Origin: Marisa cornuarietis
Taxonomy: Eukaryota; Mollusca; Gastropoda; Architaenioglossa; Ampullariidae
Length of the DNA stretch: 64,000 nucleotides
Direction: 5' to 3'
NCBI GenBank assembly: GCA_004794655.1
Contig: SMMW01000032.1
Location: forward strand, 939,001-1,003,000
The position numbers and the translations under genes are program-made. The notes beneath the pieces were generated by a model. It made no database searches. It had not been told where the DNA came from and saw only the letters and a list, made by a program, of their open reading frames with translations. How positions within the stretch are numbered: the first letter of the stretch is position 1; each line of letters opens with the position of its first letter. Of this stretch, positions 33,301 to 43,883 are shown piece by piece.

Positions 33301-35842
33301 GTGGTTCAGCCTTAACAAGAGCTATATTCAGAACTATAGCCATTCCATTTCAGTAATGGAATCATATTGATTTTTGTCTGGCCATAGAATAATTAATGTG
33401 CACTTTGCAATAACAGCCATGAAAGAGTATTTGCATTCTTCATCAGAGGGAGAATATATTTACACACTACACCATCGCTGTTAAATACATAATTCTAGCT
33501 GTTGTATCAGTAAGCAGTGGCCATATGTTGTATGATGACCATACTGGACAGTAGTAGTAGCCAGTGATCTGGATGTGGTGAGCTCTTTCACCTTGCATAT
33601 TACATGATACGCAAATAAGGGTCATAACCCTCCTGGCAGACAGCCTCCATGTTTAGAGGTTCTGATTGGTTTGTTTAAATAGCAAAGACTAATAACGTCT
33701 TAACGTTATTCTTCATTGACACAAGTTTACATTGACAGAACTTGCCTCTTTTTTCTTTCTTTTTGCGATACCACTTACATTCACAAATGACCATGAAAAC
33801 CCCTTCTTAGTTCTCTATCAACTGCTGGTGCTGGGTTTAGTCCTAAATGAAGACTGAAATTAGTAGTTTTTAATAAAATAAAAAGTAACTGTGAGAGTAT
33901 AAATACATCTTTGAGGAAATCATCTCACTTTATATAACACTCCAATAATTTAACATAATGTGTAACTGTCATAAAAAAAGTATTATAAATTGTGTAAAAA
34001 ATAAATTGGAGTAATATAAATTGTTTTTCAGCCTTTAAATTGTTTGAATACTGCCGCCATCCCCATTGAGCTGATATATATATATATATAAAAACATATA
34101 TAAACAATTAACACAGTTGGGTTTAAAATGTCCACTTTATAGAAATAGTACTTATTAAGTGCCTTATAAAATGTGTTGATCAATTGCATTATTTGTAATA
34201 GTATGATTTTAAACTCTTCCATGACTGATTGCATGGTGTTGGCTGTTGGTGTTTCCTACTGGGTCAGAACCAACAGTCAGGTGTTTATTATTATTATTAT
34301 TATGTCATGAGATAGACTGGCCCTATTAAATTGTGCCACATTTGTGAGGGATGAAACACCATAACCTGAAGTTGAAAGATCTAAGCATAATGCACTGATT
34401 GTATTTTTCTTGTAAACATTAACATGAACATCTGGTGAATTTATTTCCCATTTTATGGTGAACTTATTTATAATTTTTTTCAGAATAATTGAGTTATGTA
34501 GAGTAAAATCATCTCAAATACATCATTTGATAATGGCTCTGTTTCACATTGCACAAAACATTTGCTTAATTTAGTACTCTGTGAGTGGGAGTAGTAATTG
34601 TTTACATGCTGAGAGAAAGAAAGTAAAAATGCTAGGAAAAATGTCTCCCACGAACCAGGATAAAATACAGAATTTTGGCAGTGTCAGCAAAATTATTTTT
34701 TGTTAAATTTTTATTTTATGGCAAATATTGAAATTTTCAAGCGCAAGGCTTGCAAGATCCAATTGAGTGTTCATGCAGTCAGCTAGTTGGGTTCATCTGC
34801 AGGCATCAAATTGAATACTCTTAATTTTCTTTTGTTCATATTCATGGTGAATATAAGTGGGTAGGCGGTTGAGTCAACCTACACATTTTTTGTAGTTGCA
34901 TTATTGAAGTGCCTTTTTGGTTACAACGAACTGAGGGATCAACAGTTAGCTGTCCTCTATACATTTTTTATGACATCACATGAAACAGCTCAATAAATAG
35001 TCCTAAGGTACAGGTGTTCCATCTTTAGTCTTTACCAGGAGGATGAGAAAATACTTGAGCTGTGAAGAGTTTTTCTGTTTTGTTAGAATCTACATGGATT
35101 CCTATAAGGTTGTTGGGAATGATTCCACGCACATTGCAACTTCTAGCCTGGATCTGCTTGCCATAGAGCTACGGTTCTTTGGTGCCACCATTTCTAGCAG
35201 GCCAGACAGTGACGTGTCACATGTCCTTGTTGATAAAAGGTATATCGACCAACAAGCACTTGCTTAAAGGTCCTATTTTGCAGTACCACCAGAACTAAAG
35301 AAAAGCAGTTTGATTAGTTTGATTGTATGTTTTGGAAGTACAGTCTTACCTTACACTGTTAAATAAATGTATACTAAAACAATATTGTATTTAGACTATA
35401 ATGGATAAAATATATTTAATACATATCCTTCCTTCCACCATCAAAAAGTACAAAGATAATTGAATAACTTTCTTTATTAGAGGGGGTTTTAGTGTCATCA
35501 TTCTTTGATTTATGGGCAGCTGTCTTAATAATATTCTGAGCTTGGTCTTTATTTTTTTAAGGGAAGTGGGCAATAATTTGTGTTTAACAATTTTTTTATG
35601 AAAGTATCTTAATACATCAAATAAATAAGACTGAGCATGAGATGTGGAGATAATGGATCTATAAATATTTATTCATTTGTAACATCCATCTGTTTATTTG
35701 TTGCAGAGACTTAAGTAGGCTGGAACAACTTAAAATAGTTCGACGTGGCTGTAAGCGAAAATTTCACATTGTGACAGAGAACTGGGTTCGTGCATGTCTG
35801 GAAGAAGGGACACTATGTGCAGAGAAGCCTTATGAACTTTGA
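21319..35842 (+). CDS. LIG4: LIG4, DNA ligase IV, 19 coding exons, complete (928 codons)
   Basis: ATP-dependent ligase that seals double-strand breaks in non-homologous end joining, with XRCC4, in the nucleus. Exons: 21319-21522, 22133-22210, 22548-22649, 23284-23499, 24466-24558, 25085-25189, 25313-25419, 25725-25870, 27128-27338, 27740-28022, 28545-28712, 28889-29026, 30771-30929, 31416-31533, 31835-31967, 32561-32696, 33085-33185, 35087-35239, 35707-35842; every junction keeps phase. N-terminal DNA-binding domain: [13 protein letters not shown] to about residue 255. Catalytic motif I ETKFDGER gives adenylated Lys281; motif III CILDGEM; motif IV EEGIMVK; motif [11 protein letters not shown]-fold GGMMSHFLC and [24 protein letters not shown]1 lies in exons 14-16, an XRCC4-binding linker around exon 17 ([17 protein letters not shown]), and BRCT2 in exons 18-19 with conserved Trp ([11 protein letters not shown]). 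Length is close to human (911). The ATG chosen gives a family-like N-terminus; nothing is missing. Confidence 0.97.
21731..21760. repeat. (ATC)n microsatellite after a 'ctgcgcattataaat' tail
   Basis: Nine or so atc/cat triplets follow 'ggatatctgcgcattataaa', which resembles the end of a dispersed tatagcgc-type repeat in reverse orientation. It lies in LIG4 intron 1. Confidence 0.75.
23933..24389. mobile_element. Degenerate hAT-like element in LIG4 intron 4
   Basis: The left end reads cagtggtaccttggcactcg and the right end, reverse-complemented, reads aaatggtacctccgcaatcg, an imperfect inverted repeat of about 20 bp. Ends of the form CAGTGGTACCTCGG are known from widespread hAT-derived repeats. 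The 450-bp body encodes nothing. No clean target duplication; old copy. Confidence 0.45.
25510..25636 (+). repeat. Minisatellite, three copies of about 45 bp, LIG4 intron 7
   Basis: The unit 'gtttgccctgtcagtgactg' followed by 'gtcagattaaaagcaccgagca' occurs at about 25513, 25557 and 25600. The middle copy is the most diverged (cactgtcggtgacaagtc). Non-coding. Confidence 0.85.
26285..26553. mobile_element. 269-bp hAT MITE with perfect 8-bp target duplication, LIG4 intron 8
   Basis: The inverted ends CAGGTGTGCCCAACCT and AGGTTGGGCACCACTG differ at two positions. The element is flanked on both sides by atgtagat (26277-26284 and 26554-26561), a perfect 8-bp target site duplication as made by hAT transposases. 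The body is G+C-richer than the intron ('gcggccctcg', 'gtggccttcgggcg') and encodes nothing. Confidence 0.92.
29918..30613. mobile_element. Foldback-type element B, about 0.7 kb, LIG4 intron 12
   Basis: The arms (about 29918-30060 and 30480-30613) are inverted copies. Each has four to seven tandem units of the form 'ggtcgtttcgactagggtca', then a shared 'ctataggacgcatgaaat' block that itself occurs twice. The centre (about 420 bp) includes 'cacgatgccggcgacgcgtc' and encodes nothing recognisable. Weaker 'ggtcaaattgtc' and 'aaatcgacttagtct' units at 29715-29790 may be a decayed extension of the left arm. No target duplication was resolved. Confidence 0.8.
32013..32038. repeat. (TG)n microsatellite
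   Basis: A run of tg dinucleotides directly at the end of the antisense LINE fragment, in LIG4 intron 15. It may have grown from the retrotransposon insertion end. Confidence 0.9.
32040..32500 (-). mobile_element. Antisense L2/CR1-like reverse transcriptase relic, LIG4 intron 15
   Basis: On the minus strand two frames joined by a frameshift give recognisable reverse transcriptase blocks: [16 protein letters not shown], then LSNYRPVSN in one frame, and [34 protein letters not shown] and [13 protein letters not shown] in another. The order 'NYRPVSN..FLEK..L..FQSAYR..HSTETALL' is typical of L2/CR1-group LINEs. The frame change and loss of both ends mean it is inactive. It sits antisense to LIG4, just after exon 15. 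Confidence 0.85.
33186..35086 (+). other. LIG4 intron 17, no gene seen
   Basis: A 1.9 kb A+T-rich intron between the linker exon and BRCT2. It holds short (TA)n and (ATT)n runs at about 34075-34091 and 34285-34302. No open frame looks coding on either strand and no transposon ends were recognised. Confidence 0.6.
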
Positions 35843-36285
35843 CCTTCATAATTTTGCTGTGCCTTTTACAAGCTTTTAGAATATAATGAAGGTGAACTTG
35901 CACATTCCTTGAAAGTGCAGTAATGCTATCATGTACAATTGTTTAAAAGTAAGCTCCAATATTCCACTGTTAAGCAAAGTGCTTACAATACAAAGTGAAC
36001 CTAGTATTCCAGCAGCTGTTACAGTTTATGTAGAAGAGTTTATGTAAGCCATTTCTAAGACTAAACAGGAAATTGACATAAAACTGTTGGCATTGTTATA
36101 ATCATTTTGATTACTTTAATATTGACAGTTTTCTAAATGGTATAATTAGTTTCTAATCTATACTGCTTTGAAAATTTTTTTACAAGGTAGAGAAAAAGAA
36201 TTTTTTGAATTTTGAGAGAAAAATAGTGATTAAGATTGAGTATTAGTTCAAATTTACTTGTTTTTGTTCTACAATGATGAGGATA

Positions 36286-36291
36286 AATAAA
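36286..36291 (+). terminator. Candidate LIG4 polyadenylation signal
   Basis: AATAAA 444 bp after the LIG4 stop codon; a second AATAAA run starts near 36340. It is the first canonical hexamer after 35842 that I saw. Inferred only. Confidence 0.5.
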
Positions 36292-37039
36292 TTTTGCACA
36301 TATTTTCAAAGTAAATGATGTCAAGAAACAATAACTTTGTTAATAAAAAAAAAATTGTAAAGAGATGGTGGTCAAATGCCTGTCAGTATTTGTGTATTTG
36401 GAAGCAACAAAAGTTTCTTGTCTGTGAGATGCAAGCTTGTGAACATTGCAGTTTTCACCTGGGTGAAAGAGCCAAGACTTCATTTCCTGGAATTTAACAA
36501 AAGTACCTCTCACATTAGCTGCAGGCTTTATTAAAGGTCAACCCGATTGCAACATTATTTCTTTATGATCAGGTTAAGCTCGTTTTAAAATAATAATTCC
36601 CAAAATATGAGTACATAATGATCCTTAATTTTAAAGATATAAGCCTTCAAACATCGGCATTAATTCTCACCTGCAACTGGGAAGGCGGGAAAAAATTACT
36701 CTCCTATACTGAAGAGTTCTCTCGCGTGATCGAAGTATTTGTAACAACAAATTTGCATGTCTTCGAGTGAAATGAAGAAACGTCACTCAGGTTGTTGTGT
36801 TCAAGAAGCGATTTTGTCTGCCCAAAAAATGAAACAGCTGAATTTGGAATACAGCCCTACAGATTGGAACTTTATTTAGAAGCTTCGAATGAAGTTAAAA
36901 AATAATTAAATGGTCCAAACTGAATTCATTCAACAGACTGGTAAGTCAATCAGATCAAAATGTAATGGGCAACAATAGTTAGAACTGGCTGCTGATAGGG
37001 ATTTTTTTACAATTAAAAATATAATGATAGTTTGAAACA

Positions 37040-37615
37040 TGGAATCCCAGACACTTAATCCCCAGACACTTCATCCCCGACACTTAATCCCCTAGACACT
37101 TAATCCCCAGACACTTAATCCCCAGACACTTCATCCTCAAAATGAAATTTCAACTCAAAAAATTATGAAGTGAATGAAAAATTTAATTCAAATTTAAATA
37201 ATTATTTCATGTAAACATCAAAATAAGTTTGACAATTAAAATAATACTTAATTTCAACATTTATAACATTAGTTAAAGTTCTCCCCAGACGTCATTGGCG
37301 CTGTCATGAACATGTGTTTTTACAACCAGTGGTCGGCTCCTGGTCAGTATGGCCTTGGAACTGGCTGGTTATGTTAGGGAGTCCACCTAGTATCGCCTAG
37401 AGGGTAGATCGCTAATTGTAAACCCAGCGCAACCCAGTCTTACCAGAGTTACCCAGAGTTACCACGCGACACATTCCTCTTACGGTTATAATATTTCAAG
37501 TTCACAAAATAGCAGTTTTGAGTGTTGTGTTGCGATTTGGGGATGAAGTGTCTGGGGATTAAGTGTCTAGGCCCTAGGGGATGAAGTGTCCGGGGATTAA
37601 GTGTCCGGTCACCGA
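37040..37615. mobile_element. Foldback-type element C, about 0.57 kb
   Basis: The left arm has six tandem units of the form 'cagacacttaatcccc' / 'cagacacttcatcccc' (37048-37136). The right arm has four units in inverted form, 'ggggatgaagtgtctgggga' and 'ttaagtgtc' (37538-37605). The flanks 'tttgaaacatg' and, inverted, 'aaacatgttt' extend the inverted repeat. The centre (about 400 bp) encodes nothing. It lies in the spacer after LIG4. Confidence 0.82.
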
Positions 37616-39550
37616 AACATGTTTATGTAGAAACGTATTTCTTCCTCATTTAGCTGCATGCAAAATTGTCTATTTACTTACAGATACTTGATCACACGTG
37701 TTCCCATTTAAGCTCCTTATAATAAGTTTATCATTCTCAATTCTTTTTTTTTTCTAGCTGTTTCGATCACACACAACAATGGTGCCCTCACACTGTCAGT
37801 TGTTTTGAGCATTATGCTGGATAAAGACACGACTGATGACGATGTGTTTGTGACTGTCACACGATATTACTTGTAGACCAGATCCGGTGTAGAAACCGTT
37901 GATGTTGCATATCTGATGCTTGATCTACCAGCAGTCGTAGTTGGTTTTAACATCTCGCGATGTTATATAGTAAGCACTGCTGTAGGAATAAGATTTCTTT
38001 GGTTTATTGAAAGTCCAAGACTTGCTTGTACTGTATAAGTGACTGGATAACAATTAATTTTGAAACGTTTTGAGCAAATTCATGAGTACCATGTGGGGAC
38101 CAATTAGTTTGCATGGCACGTTTGAACAAAGTTAATCTACTGGCGTTTGCTGCCATTATCTTTAGGTTTTTTTCATGAGTACAAACTAACTCCCTCTGAG
38201 TGTCGAAGAGAACATTCAGCAGCAGCACAATGTGTCCTGGTCAGTTTTCTTTTACCGAGGATTGCATCTTTTCTCTTTGACTTATGCTAGTGCAAATGGT
38301 GCTATTTTTAGAAATATGTTCATTTCGTCACTTCCTGTTTTCACGACAAATCCAGGTGTGCTTTAGAGAAAAATATTAATATAAAATCTTTCATGCCTCT
38401 CTGTCAAAAAAGACCACCAGAACATGTTTTTGTGATACTTTGTGCTCTGTTTCCAGCGATTTTTTCTCAGCAATCGGGTTGACCTTTAATGTTGTTAGTT
38501 ATGATATACGTCACTTTATGTGGGCACTTTTTAAAAAATTCACAAAGCATCATATAACATGGAGAATACCACGATCTTTTAATTTTTCTGAAACTTTTAA
38601 CTTATTTTCAAGTATGACTCGGGTTTGTCTTTAAATCAATTTAACAGTGTACTTGATAAAATTTTATCTGCAGATATGATGAAGCAACCAGTGACTGACG
38701 GAAACGGAGAAATTTTATGAAAAACGGCAGGTTTCTTCTCAGATTTTGATAATAAGTAGCTGATAATCAATCAAACCCACTAATATGAAAAGATTGTTTA
38801 GCCTTTTTTGTGTTAGTTTGGTGAGGACTCATTTTTGGCTTGTCTTTGTCTTGAGCGGGAAGAAGTTTGTAGACAGAAACCCAGAAAAGTAGAATAAGCA
38901 GAAGAGTGACCAAGCTCAGGAATGATTTGAAAGAAAGTGGTACAACTTGAATTAAGCCATAATATAATAGTTTCTATTTCTCTCCAACACACCACAACTT
39001 TTCTTTCAATTGTCTAGTGGGGTGCATGACTGGGTAAAGCTCTGCTCTCCAAATCTGGGTGAATATCCCCGCCCTCCCACTTCTGTTTTGGAGTCGCATG
39101 CCTAGAAGAAATCACCGTGCTCTGAAAGAGGTCCAAGAACATAGCGTCAAGATTGTACATGGATACCTTTACATTGTGAAGCCCTCGGCCAGTTAGAAAG
39201 CTACTTTAATTACGCACCTTAAAAGATGAGTGGTCGGAAAAAAACAAATTGTTGTGTAGATAACGGGGAGGGGTGATGGTAGCGACACTCCCTAAATAAA
39301 CGTGCTTTGCCGCAGCACCGTGAGAGCCAGTCAGTTTGTAGGCTCTATAAGGCATAATATGCCATTCAGTGTCACTGTGACGCGCGAACGAGTTTAGCAC
39401 GTGCAGTCAGTGTGGACTGCAGTGACCTGTTCCCCCTTCCCCACAACCTCTGACGCAGGCAGTCATTTTTGTCTGCTGGGAGCAGTAAAACAGAACCTCG
39501 CTGCCGCCTGATCACTGTACTACCCAGACTGTACGTCTGCTTTTTTTTTT
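37616..39550. other. Spacer with no recognised gene
   Basis: No frame on either strand looks coding. A tRNA-like segment near 39020-39080 ('gactgggtaaagctctgctc' then 'ctgggtgaatatccccgccc') could be the head of a degenerate SINE, but the boxes are weak. The remaining sequence is A+T-rich and unremarkable. Confidence 0.4.
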
Positions 39551-39873
39551 CAAACATTACAGCAGGAAAGGAAGACCCTCAAGAGGCAAATATTGTGGAA
39601 GGAAACACCTACGTAAAACCAGTTGTCGGGTTAAGGAGGGATTTGAACGTTAATCGTTTTGGTTGTATACATTCTAACAACATGGCGAACAGAAGAGGGG
39701 TACAAGAGTTTTTCCAGTTTCACAGCAGAAGAGGTGGCGAACGAGTTTTAAAGATAGATTATGACACCTTCATGAAAGTAAAAAGGTATGTGAATGTAAG
39801 TGGTTCACTGTGTCAAGGACAAGGTACATGGAAGGCGAAGCCCATACTTTTCATTCGGCTCCACCTTCCGTAA
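39551..39873 (+). CDS. Possible orphan exon or short gene of unknown function
   Basis: An open frame runs from just after a pyrimidine-rich acceptor-like tract (ending attacag near 39562). It contains an ATG in good context at 39682 (aacATGG) starting MANRRGVQEFFQFHSRRGGE and continuing RVLKIDYDTFMKVKR. A donor-like aaaag|gtatgt lies at 39785/39786; without splicing the frame stops at 39871. Composition is basic and amino-acid-like rather than repeat-like, but I recognise no domain and no continuing exons were found before element D. It could be a first exon of an unrecognised gene or chance. Confidence 0.3.
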
Positions 39874-40093
39874 GGTACCTATTTTTCTAGGGAGCTTCTG
39901 GGTGCGAAACAGGAGTATTTTTTGCCACACACCGAATTAGGCCTGAAACTAAAGATCTCCATTTAGCTGCTCTGCAGTCGGTTGCACTATATAGAAACCC
40001 CCCTCCCCAGACATCCTTATCTCTTCATACAGAAATTTACTGGAGTACAAAGAATTGACTGAAAGCATTCTGGTGCCCTTCTTAAAGACCAGC

Positions 40094-41462
40094 CTGAATG
40101 GTTTGCGTTTTTTTTTTTTTTTTTTTTGCAGCTATCGCTAGATACAGGCAATATTAACTTAACCTGTAAATTTTAGCATCCAAAATCCATCCGTTAATTA
40201 TCCGCTAGCAAAGTACGCGATTCGCACCAGCGTTCAACGAGCGTCGCTAACAGTGTACTACGTCACACTAGTGCACCATTCACAACACTGACAGCAGTCA
40301 ACACCAAACAGTGTACTACGTCACACTAGTGCACCACTCACAACACTGACAGCAGTCAACACCAAACAGTGTACTACGTCACACTAGTGCACCATTCACA
40401 ACACTGACAGCAGTCAACACCAAACAGTGTACTACGTCACACTAGTGCACCATTCACAACACTGACAGCAGTCAACACCAAACAGTGTACTACGTCACAC
40501 TAGTGCACCATTCACAACACTGACAGCAGTCAACACCAAACAGTGTACTACGTCACACTAGTGCACCATTCACAACACTGACAGCAGTCAACACCAAACA
40601 GTGTACTACGTCACACTAGTGCACCATTCACAACATTGGGAGCAGTCAACACCAAACAGTGTACTACGTCACACTAGTGCACCATTCACAACATTGGGAG
40701 CAGTCAACACCAAACAGTGTACTACGTCACACTAGTGCACCATTCACAACACTGGCAGCAGTCAACACCAAACAGTGTACTACGTCACACTAGTGCACCA
40801 TTCACAACATTGGGAGCAGTCAACACCAAACAGTGTACTACGTCACACTAGTGCACCATTCACAACATTGGGAGCAGTCAACACCAAACAGTGTACTACG
40901 TCACACTAGTGCACCATTCACAACATTGGGAGCAGTCAACACCAAACAGTGTACTACGTCACACTAGTGCACCATTCACAACATTGGGAGCAGTCAACAC
41001 CAAACAGTGTACTACGTCACACTAGTGCACCATTCACAACATTGGGAGCAGTCAACACCAAACAGTGTACTACGTCACACTAGTGCACCATTCACAACAC
41101 TGGCAGCAGTCAACACCAAACAGAGAGAGAGAATGATCGACAGTTCGGGGTATTCGGGCATTAAAAGTCTGTATTTCTCGTGCTAAAGTAGCAGTTTTTG
41201 AGAACCACGAGAAATGCAGACTTTCAGCGTTCAAATAACCCCAACTGTCACTCATTCTCTCTCTCTGTTTGGTGTTGACTGCTGTCAATGTTGTGAATGG
41301 TGCACTAGTGTGAAGTAGTTCACTGTAAGCGGCGCTTGTTGATCGCAGGTGCGAATCGTATCTGATAATTAATTAACAGATGGGTTTTGGGAGCTAAAAA
41401 TTACAGGTTAGTTTTATATCGTCTATATCGACCGACATCTGCAAAACACGTAAACCATTCAG
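40094..41462. mobile_element. Palindromic element D, 1.37 kb, with satellite expansion in the left arm
   Basis: The whole element is an inverted repeat. Outer ends 'ctgaatggtttgcg' (40094) and 'taaaccattcag' (41462); inner pairs 'taacctgtaaattttagc' (40160) against 'gctaaaaattacaggtta' (41393), 'gattcgcacc' against 'ggtgcgaatc', and 'agtgcaccattcacaac' against its complement at 41290. The centre (41122-41270) is also near-palindromic (gagagagaatgatcgacagt ... actgtcactcattctctctc). The left arm carries 15 copies of a 58-bp unit; the right arm has one, inverted. No coding capacity. Confidence 0.88.
40251..41122 (+). repeat. 58-bp satellite array, 15 copies, inside element D
   Basis: Units start with cagtgtactacgtcacacta and end tcaacaccaaa, with period 58. 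Most copies are identical. Two variants alternate in blocks: 'aacactgacagcag' in early copies (and 'aacactggcagcag' in two), and 'aacattgggagcag' in later ones, so the array spread by local duplication of variant blocks. Confidence 0.95.
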
Positions 41463-41529
41463 CTATGGACAAATGTTTGACAGTGGAAGTTTTCATATAT
41501 AAAAAAAGGTCAAATGTTTGTCCCGTTAA

Positions 41530-41868
41530 AAATGCCTTTATGGAGTAGAGGTAATAGCTCAACTATGAACCAAGCGTTGCAGGTTCCTGTAACTGGAAAC
41601 AGGCAGAGACCCAGGAAATTGGTGGGTACTGTTAAGTCCCCATCTTAAGGGCTGCAAAGGGCGCTCAGATTGTATAGATGCTGAACGGAGAGCAAACCTG
41701 GGCTTACAGATCAGTCTGTATCTCTCATTATTCATAACTTCGGCCCCAGGCGTTAGTATTGCATTGATTGAAACGCAATGGACTAGAGTCTCGCGGCGGA
41801 GTGTAGAGATGGGTCGGCAGGGTGGGGATCTTGAATTCACTGGCAGACAAAAAAAAAAAAAAAAAAAG
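41530..41868 (+). mobile_element. Possible SINE-like retroposed repeat with a poly(A) tail
   Basis: A segment starting near 'ggagtagaggtaatagctca' with a weak B-box-like 'gcaggttcctgtaa' ends in an 18-19 A run (41849-41867). The poly(A) end suggests retroposition. The A and B boxes are poor, so tRNA origin is not secure. No coding potential. Confidence 0.35.
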
Positions 41869-42703
41869 AAAAGTGATCATCCATCCACAAACTTATATTA
41901 TAAATATTTTCTTTGGAAATAATGCCCGCCATAAGCATGGTCTTCAAAGACCATAGATTTCTTCGAATGACACTGTCCGAACAACAGTTCAAACATCGTT
42001 TCTATAAACTTTATGATAAAAGTCTGACATTGAAAGAGAAATAGGTAATTCGACAATATAGAATTGAGATAATATAGTTCACATTTCACGCAAGCGCCTC
42101 CAGACATGCATGCGCACGCTCACCCCCCCCCCCCCACACACACACAGACATGTACACAAAGAGTCACATGCGAGCGCTCATGTAAACATTTAAATTATGA
42201 CGATTTACATTTAGGATGCAGTTTCGCACCAAAAGGGTTTCAAAAACTGCTTGGAGGAGGGTGCAATCAAATGCATCTGAAGAGGGGCAAATAATTTATA
42301 GGCTTCTGCATGTTTACCAAGCATACTGCTTCCAGTCGTAGAAACAGACCCGACTTTGGGTGCAGGGCCGGCTCTAGGTAATTGGGAGGCCTTAGGCGAA
42401 GTGAATTTGGTGGTCCCAAATGAAATAGAAAAATAAGCACCGAAAAAATAAAATTATACAATTTATTTAAAAAAAAACTACCTGTATCAAAATCAACAAA
42501 TAAATGAAATTCATATAGCGCAATTTCCGTAGCGTTTGTAACCGAGTGGTGAGGTATTTGGTGTGGCTCGACAACGACTTCCAACACCCACTCCAACAAA
42601 GGCAGGAACAGTCATGCAGGTGTGACACCCTTTAGGCAGAACTTTGATATGGGGGGGGGGACGTGACGTTATAGGCCGGTCTATGTTATTTTGTCAGAGG
42701 TTT

Positions 42704-42737
42704 GGGTTAGGGTTTGGGGTAGGGTTAGGGTTAGGTT
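42704..42737 (+). repeat. Short telomere-like (TTAGGG)n tract
   Basis: gtttgggttagggtttgggg, then tagggttagggttagg: four or five TTAGGG-type units, two of them imperfect. TTAGGG is the usual animal telomere unit, including molluscs. It lies inside element E copy 1 and is not in copy 2, so it is a small interstitial insertion or chance expansion. Confidence 0.6.
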
Positions 42738-42999
42738 TCGGTTTAGTTTATTAGGTACATTTTGGCAGTTGAGTGGAGCGAGCAGACGACAAATCCCGCG
42801 AGCCATTTCTGTTATGGCCGTCGCGTCCTCCCTTTATATCAAAGCTGTAACCACCCTTTATTGAGTTTATTCCACAGTACGTTGTCATGGCCACGGCTGT
42901 GTCGCGTCGTCAGAGGAGCTCGAAGTCAGGGGTGTCTCTTCTCGTCTTCTTCTATCCGCCGCACGGCTGTCTCGTTGTTTGTTTATTTGGTTGGAAAGT

Positions 43000-43195
43000 G
43001 CTTCCACCATGTGGTGATTTCGCACTATGGGAGGAAAGGGAGGGGGGAGGTAACTGGAGTGCCCGGAGAAACCCCCCGGCACCCAGCCCTGTGAACAGGT
43101 GTCAAATACAGATCGAGAGTTTCCGAGACGAGATCTGAACCCAGAGCCGCACACTGTAGTGGTGACAAGCGAGTGTTTTACCGGGGCCCCGACCC
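43000..43195 (-). mobile_element. tRNA-derived SINE body inside element E copy 1
   Basis: Reading the minus strand: a degraded A box region (taaaacactcgcttgtcacc), a B box ggctctgggttcagatctcg, then 'cacagggctgggtgccgggg' and 'ggtttctccgggcactccag'. This order (tRNA-like head, then the CTCCGGG body) is typical of widespread invertebrate SINEs. The same unit in copy 2 lies at about 50870-51010 with a better A box. Confidence 0.6.
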
Positions 43196-43883
43196 CGACA
43201 ACTTCAAACTTACGCTATCACTCCCCCGTCGAACTTTCCAGAAACCATCCCTTTCTCCCCCCCCCCCCATGGTCTGGTTACGCAGCTTCGACCTGTCCCT
43301 GACCCCATGGCAGCATAACCCACCATTCACCACCAAGGCCAGATCCAAGGTCAGACTTCATAACATGTAAAGTGTTTGAGAGCGTGTGTAAGTGTGTGCA
43401 CAGGTGTTTGTGTGCGCGCGCACGCGTATAGGCGTGCGACGATTGTGTGTGAATGTCGGTACGCGTGCATATACGTGCGCAGGTGTGTACGCGTGTGATG
43501 ACCGTATGTACGTATGCGAATGTGTGCGTGTACGTGCATGATGGTCCTAAGGGTACAACTGTCTAGTCATGGCTTTCCTCAGTGGGTCAGGAGACTTCGT
43601 AACCGTCGATGTAACAAAAGGCGGGACAGGTCAAGGCTGGCTTTTATGTACGAAGCCAGCGTGAGAAAGGGACAGTCCTGTGAGCCATTCTACCTCTTCC
43701 CTCTACAAAAAAAAACCAAAACAAAAACCACAGTATACTACTATATGTTTGAGATTTGATCCAAGTTTCGCAATTTTTTCTCGTAAAAAATTTTTTTTTT
43801 TGAGTCCTGTGCGAGGCCCCCAGCGTTCGGAGGCTATATAGGCGGCTGCTTATAGTTTGCCTATACCTATAGAGCCGGCCCTG

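Larger units (their letters stand above)
42363..43883. mobile_element. hAT-like composite element E, copy 1, complete, 1.5 kb
   Basis: Ends CAGGGCCGGCTCTA (42363) and its inverse TAGAGCCGGCCCTG (ending 43883) are flanked by a matching ttgggtg (42356-42362 and 43884-43890), a 7-bp duplication that could be an 8-bp one with a mismatch. CAGGGCCGGC-type ends are seen in hAT elements. The interior carries a TTAGGG-like tract, a minus-strand SINE body and a GT/GC-rich block. No transposase frame. A second diverged, truncated copy is at 49435-51727 in the same orientation. Confidence 0.82.

Noticed and set aside
40251..41122. Regular array of 58-bp repeats that could suggest CRISPR
   Set aside because: Units are contiguous with no unique spacers, sit inside a palindromic element in an intron-rich animal genome, and no cas-like gene is present.
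43351..43539. His/Arg/Thr-rich frames
   Set aside because: They are translations of the degenerate GT/GC/CA-rich block of element E, repeated in copy 2.
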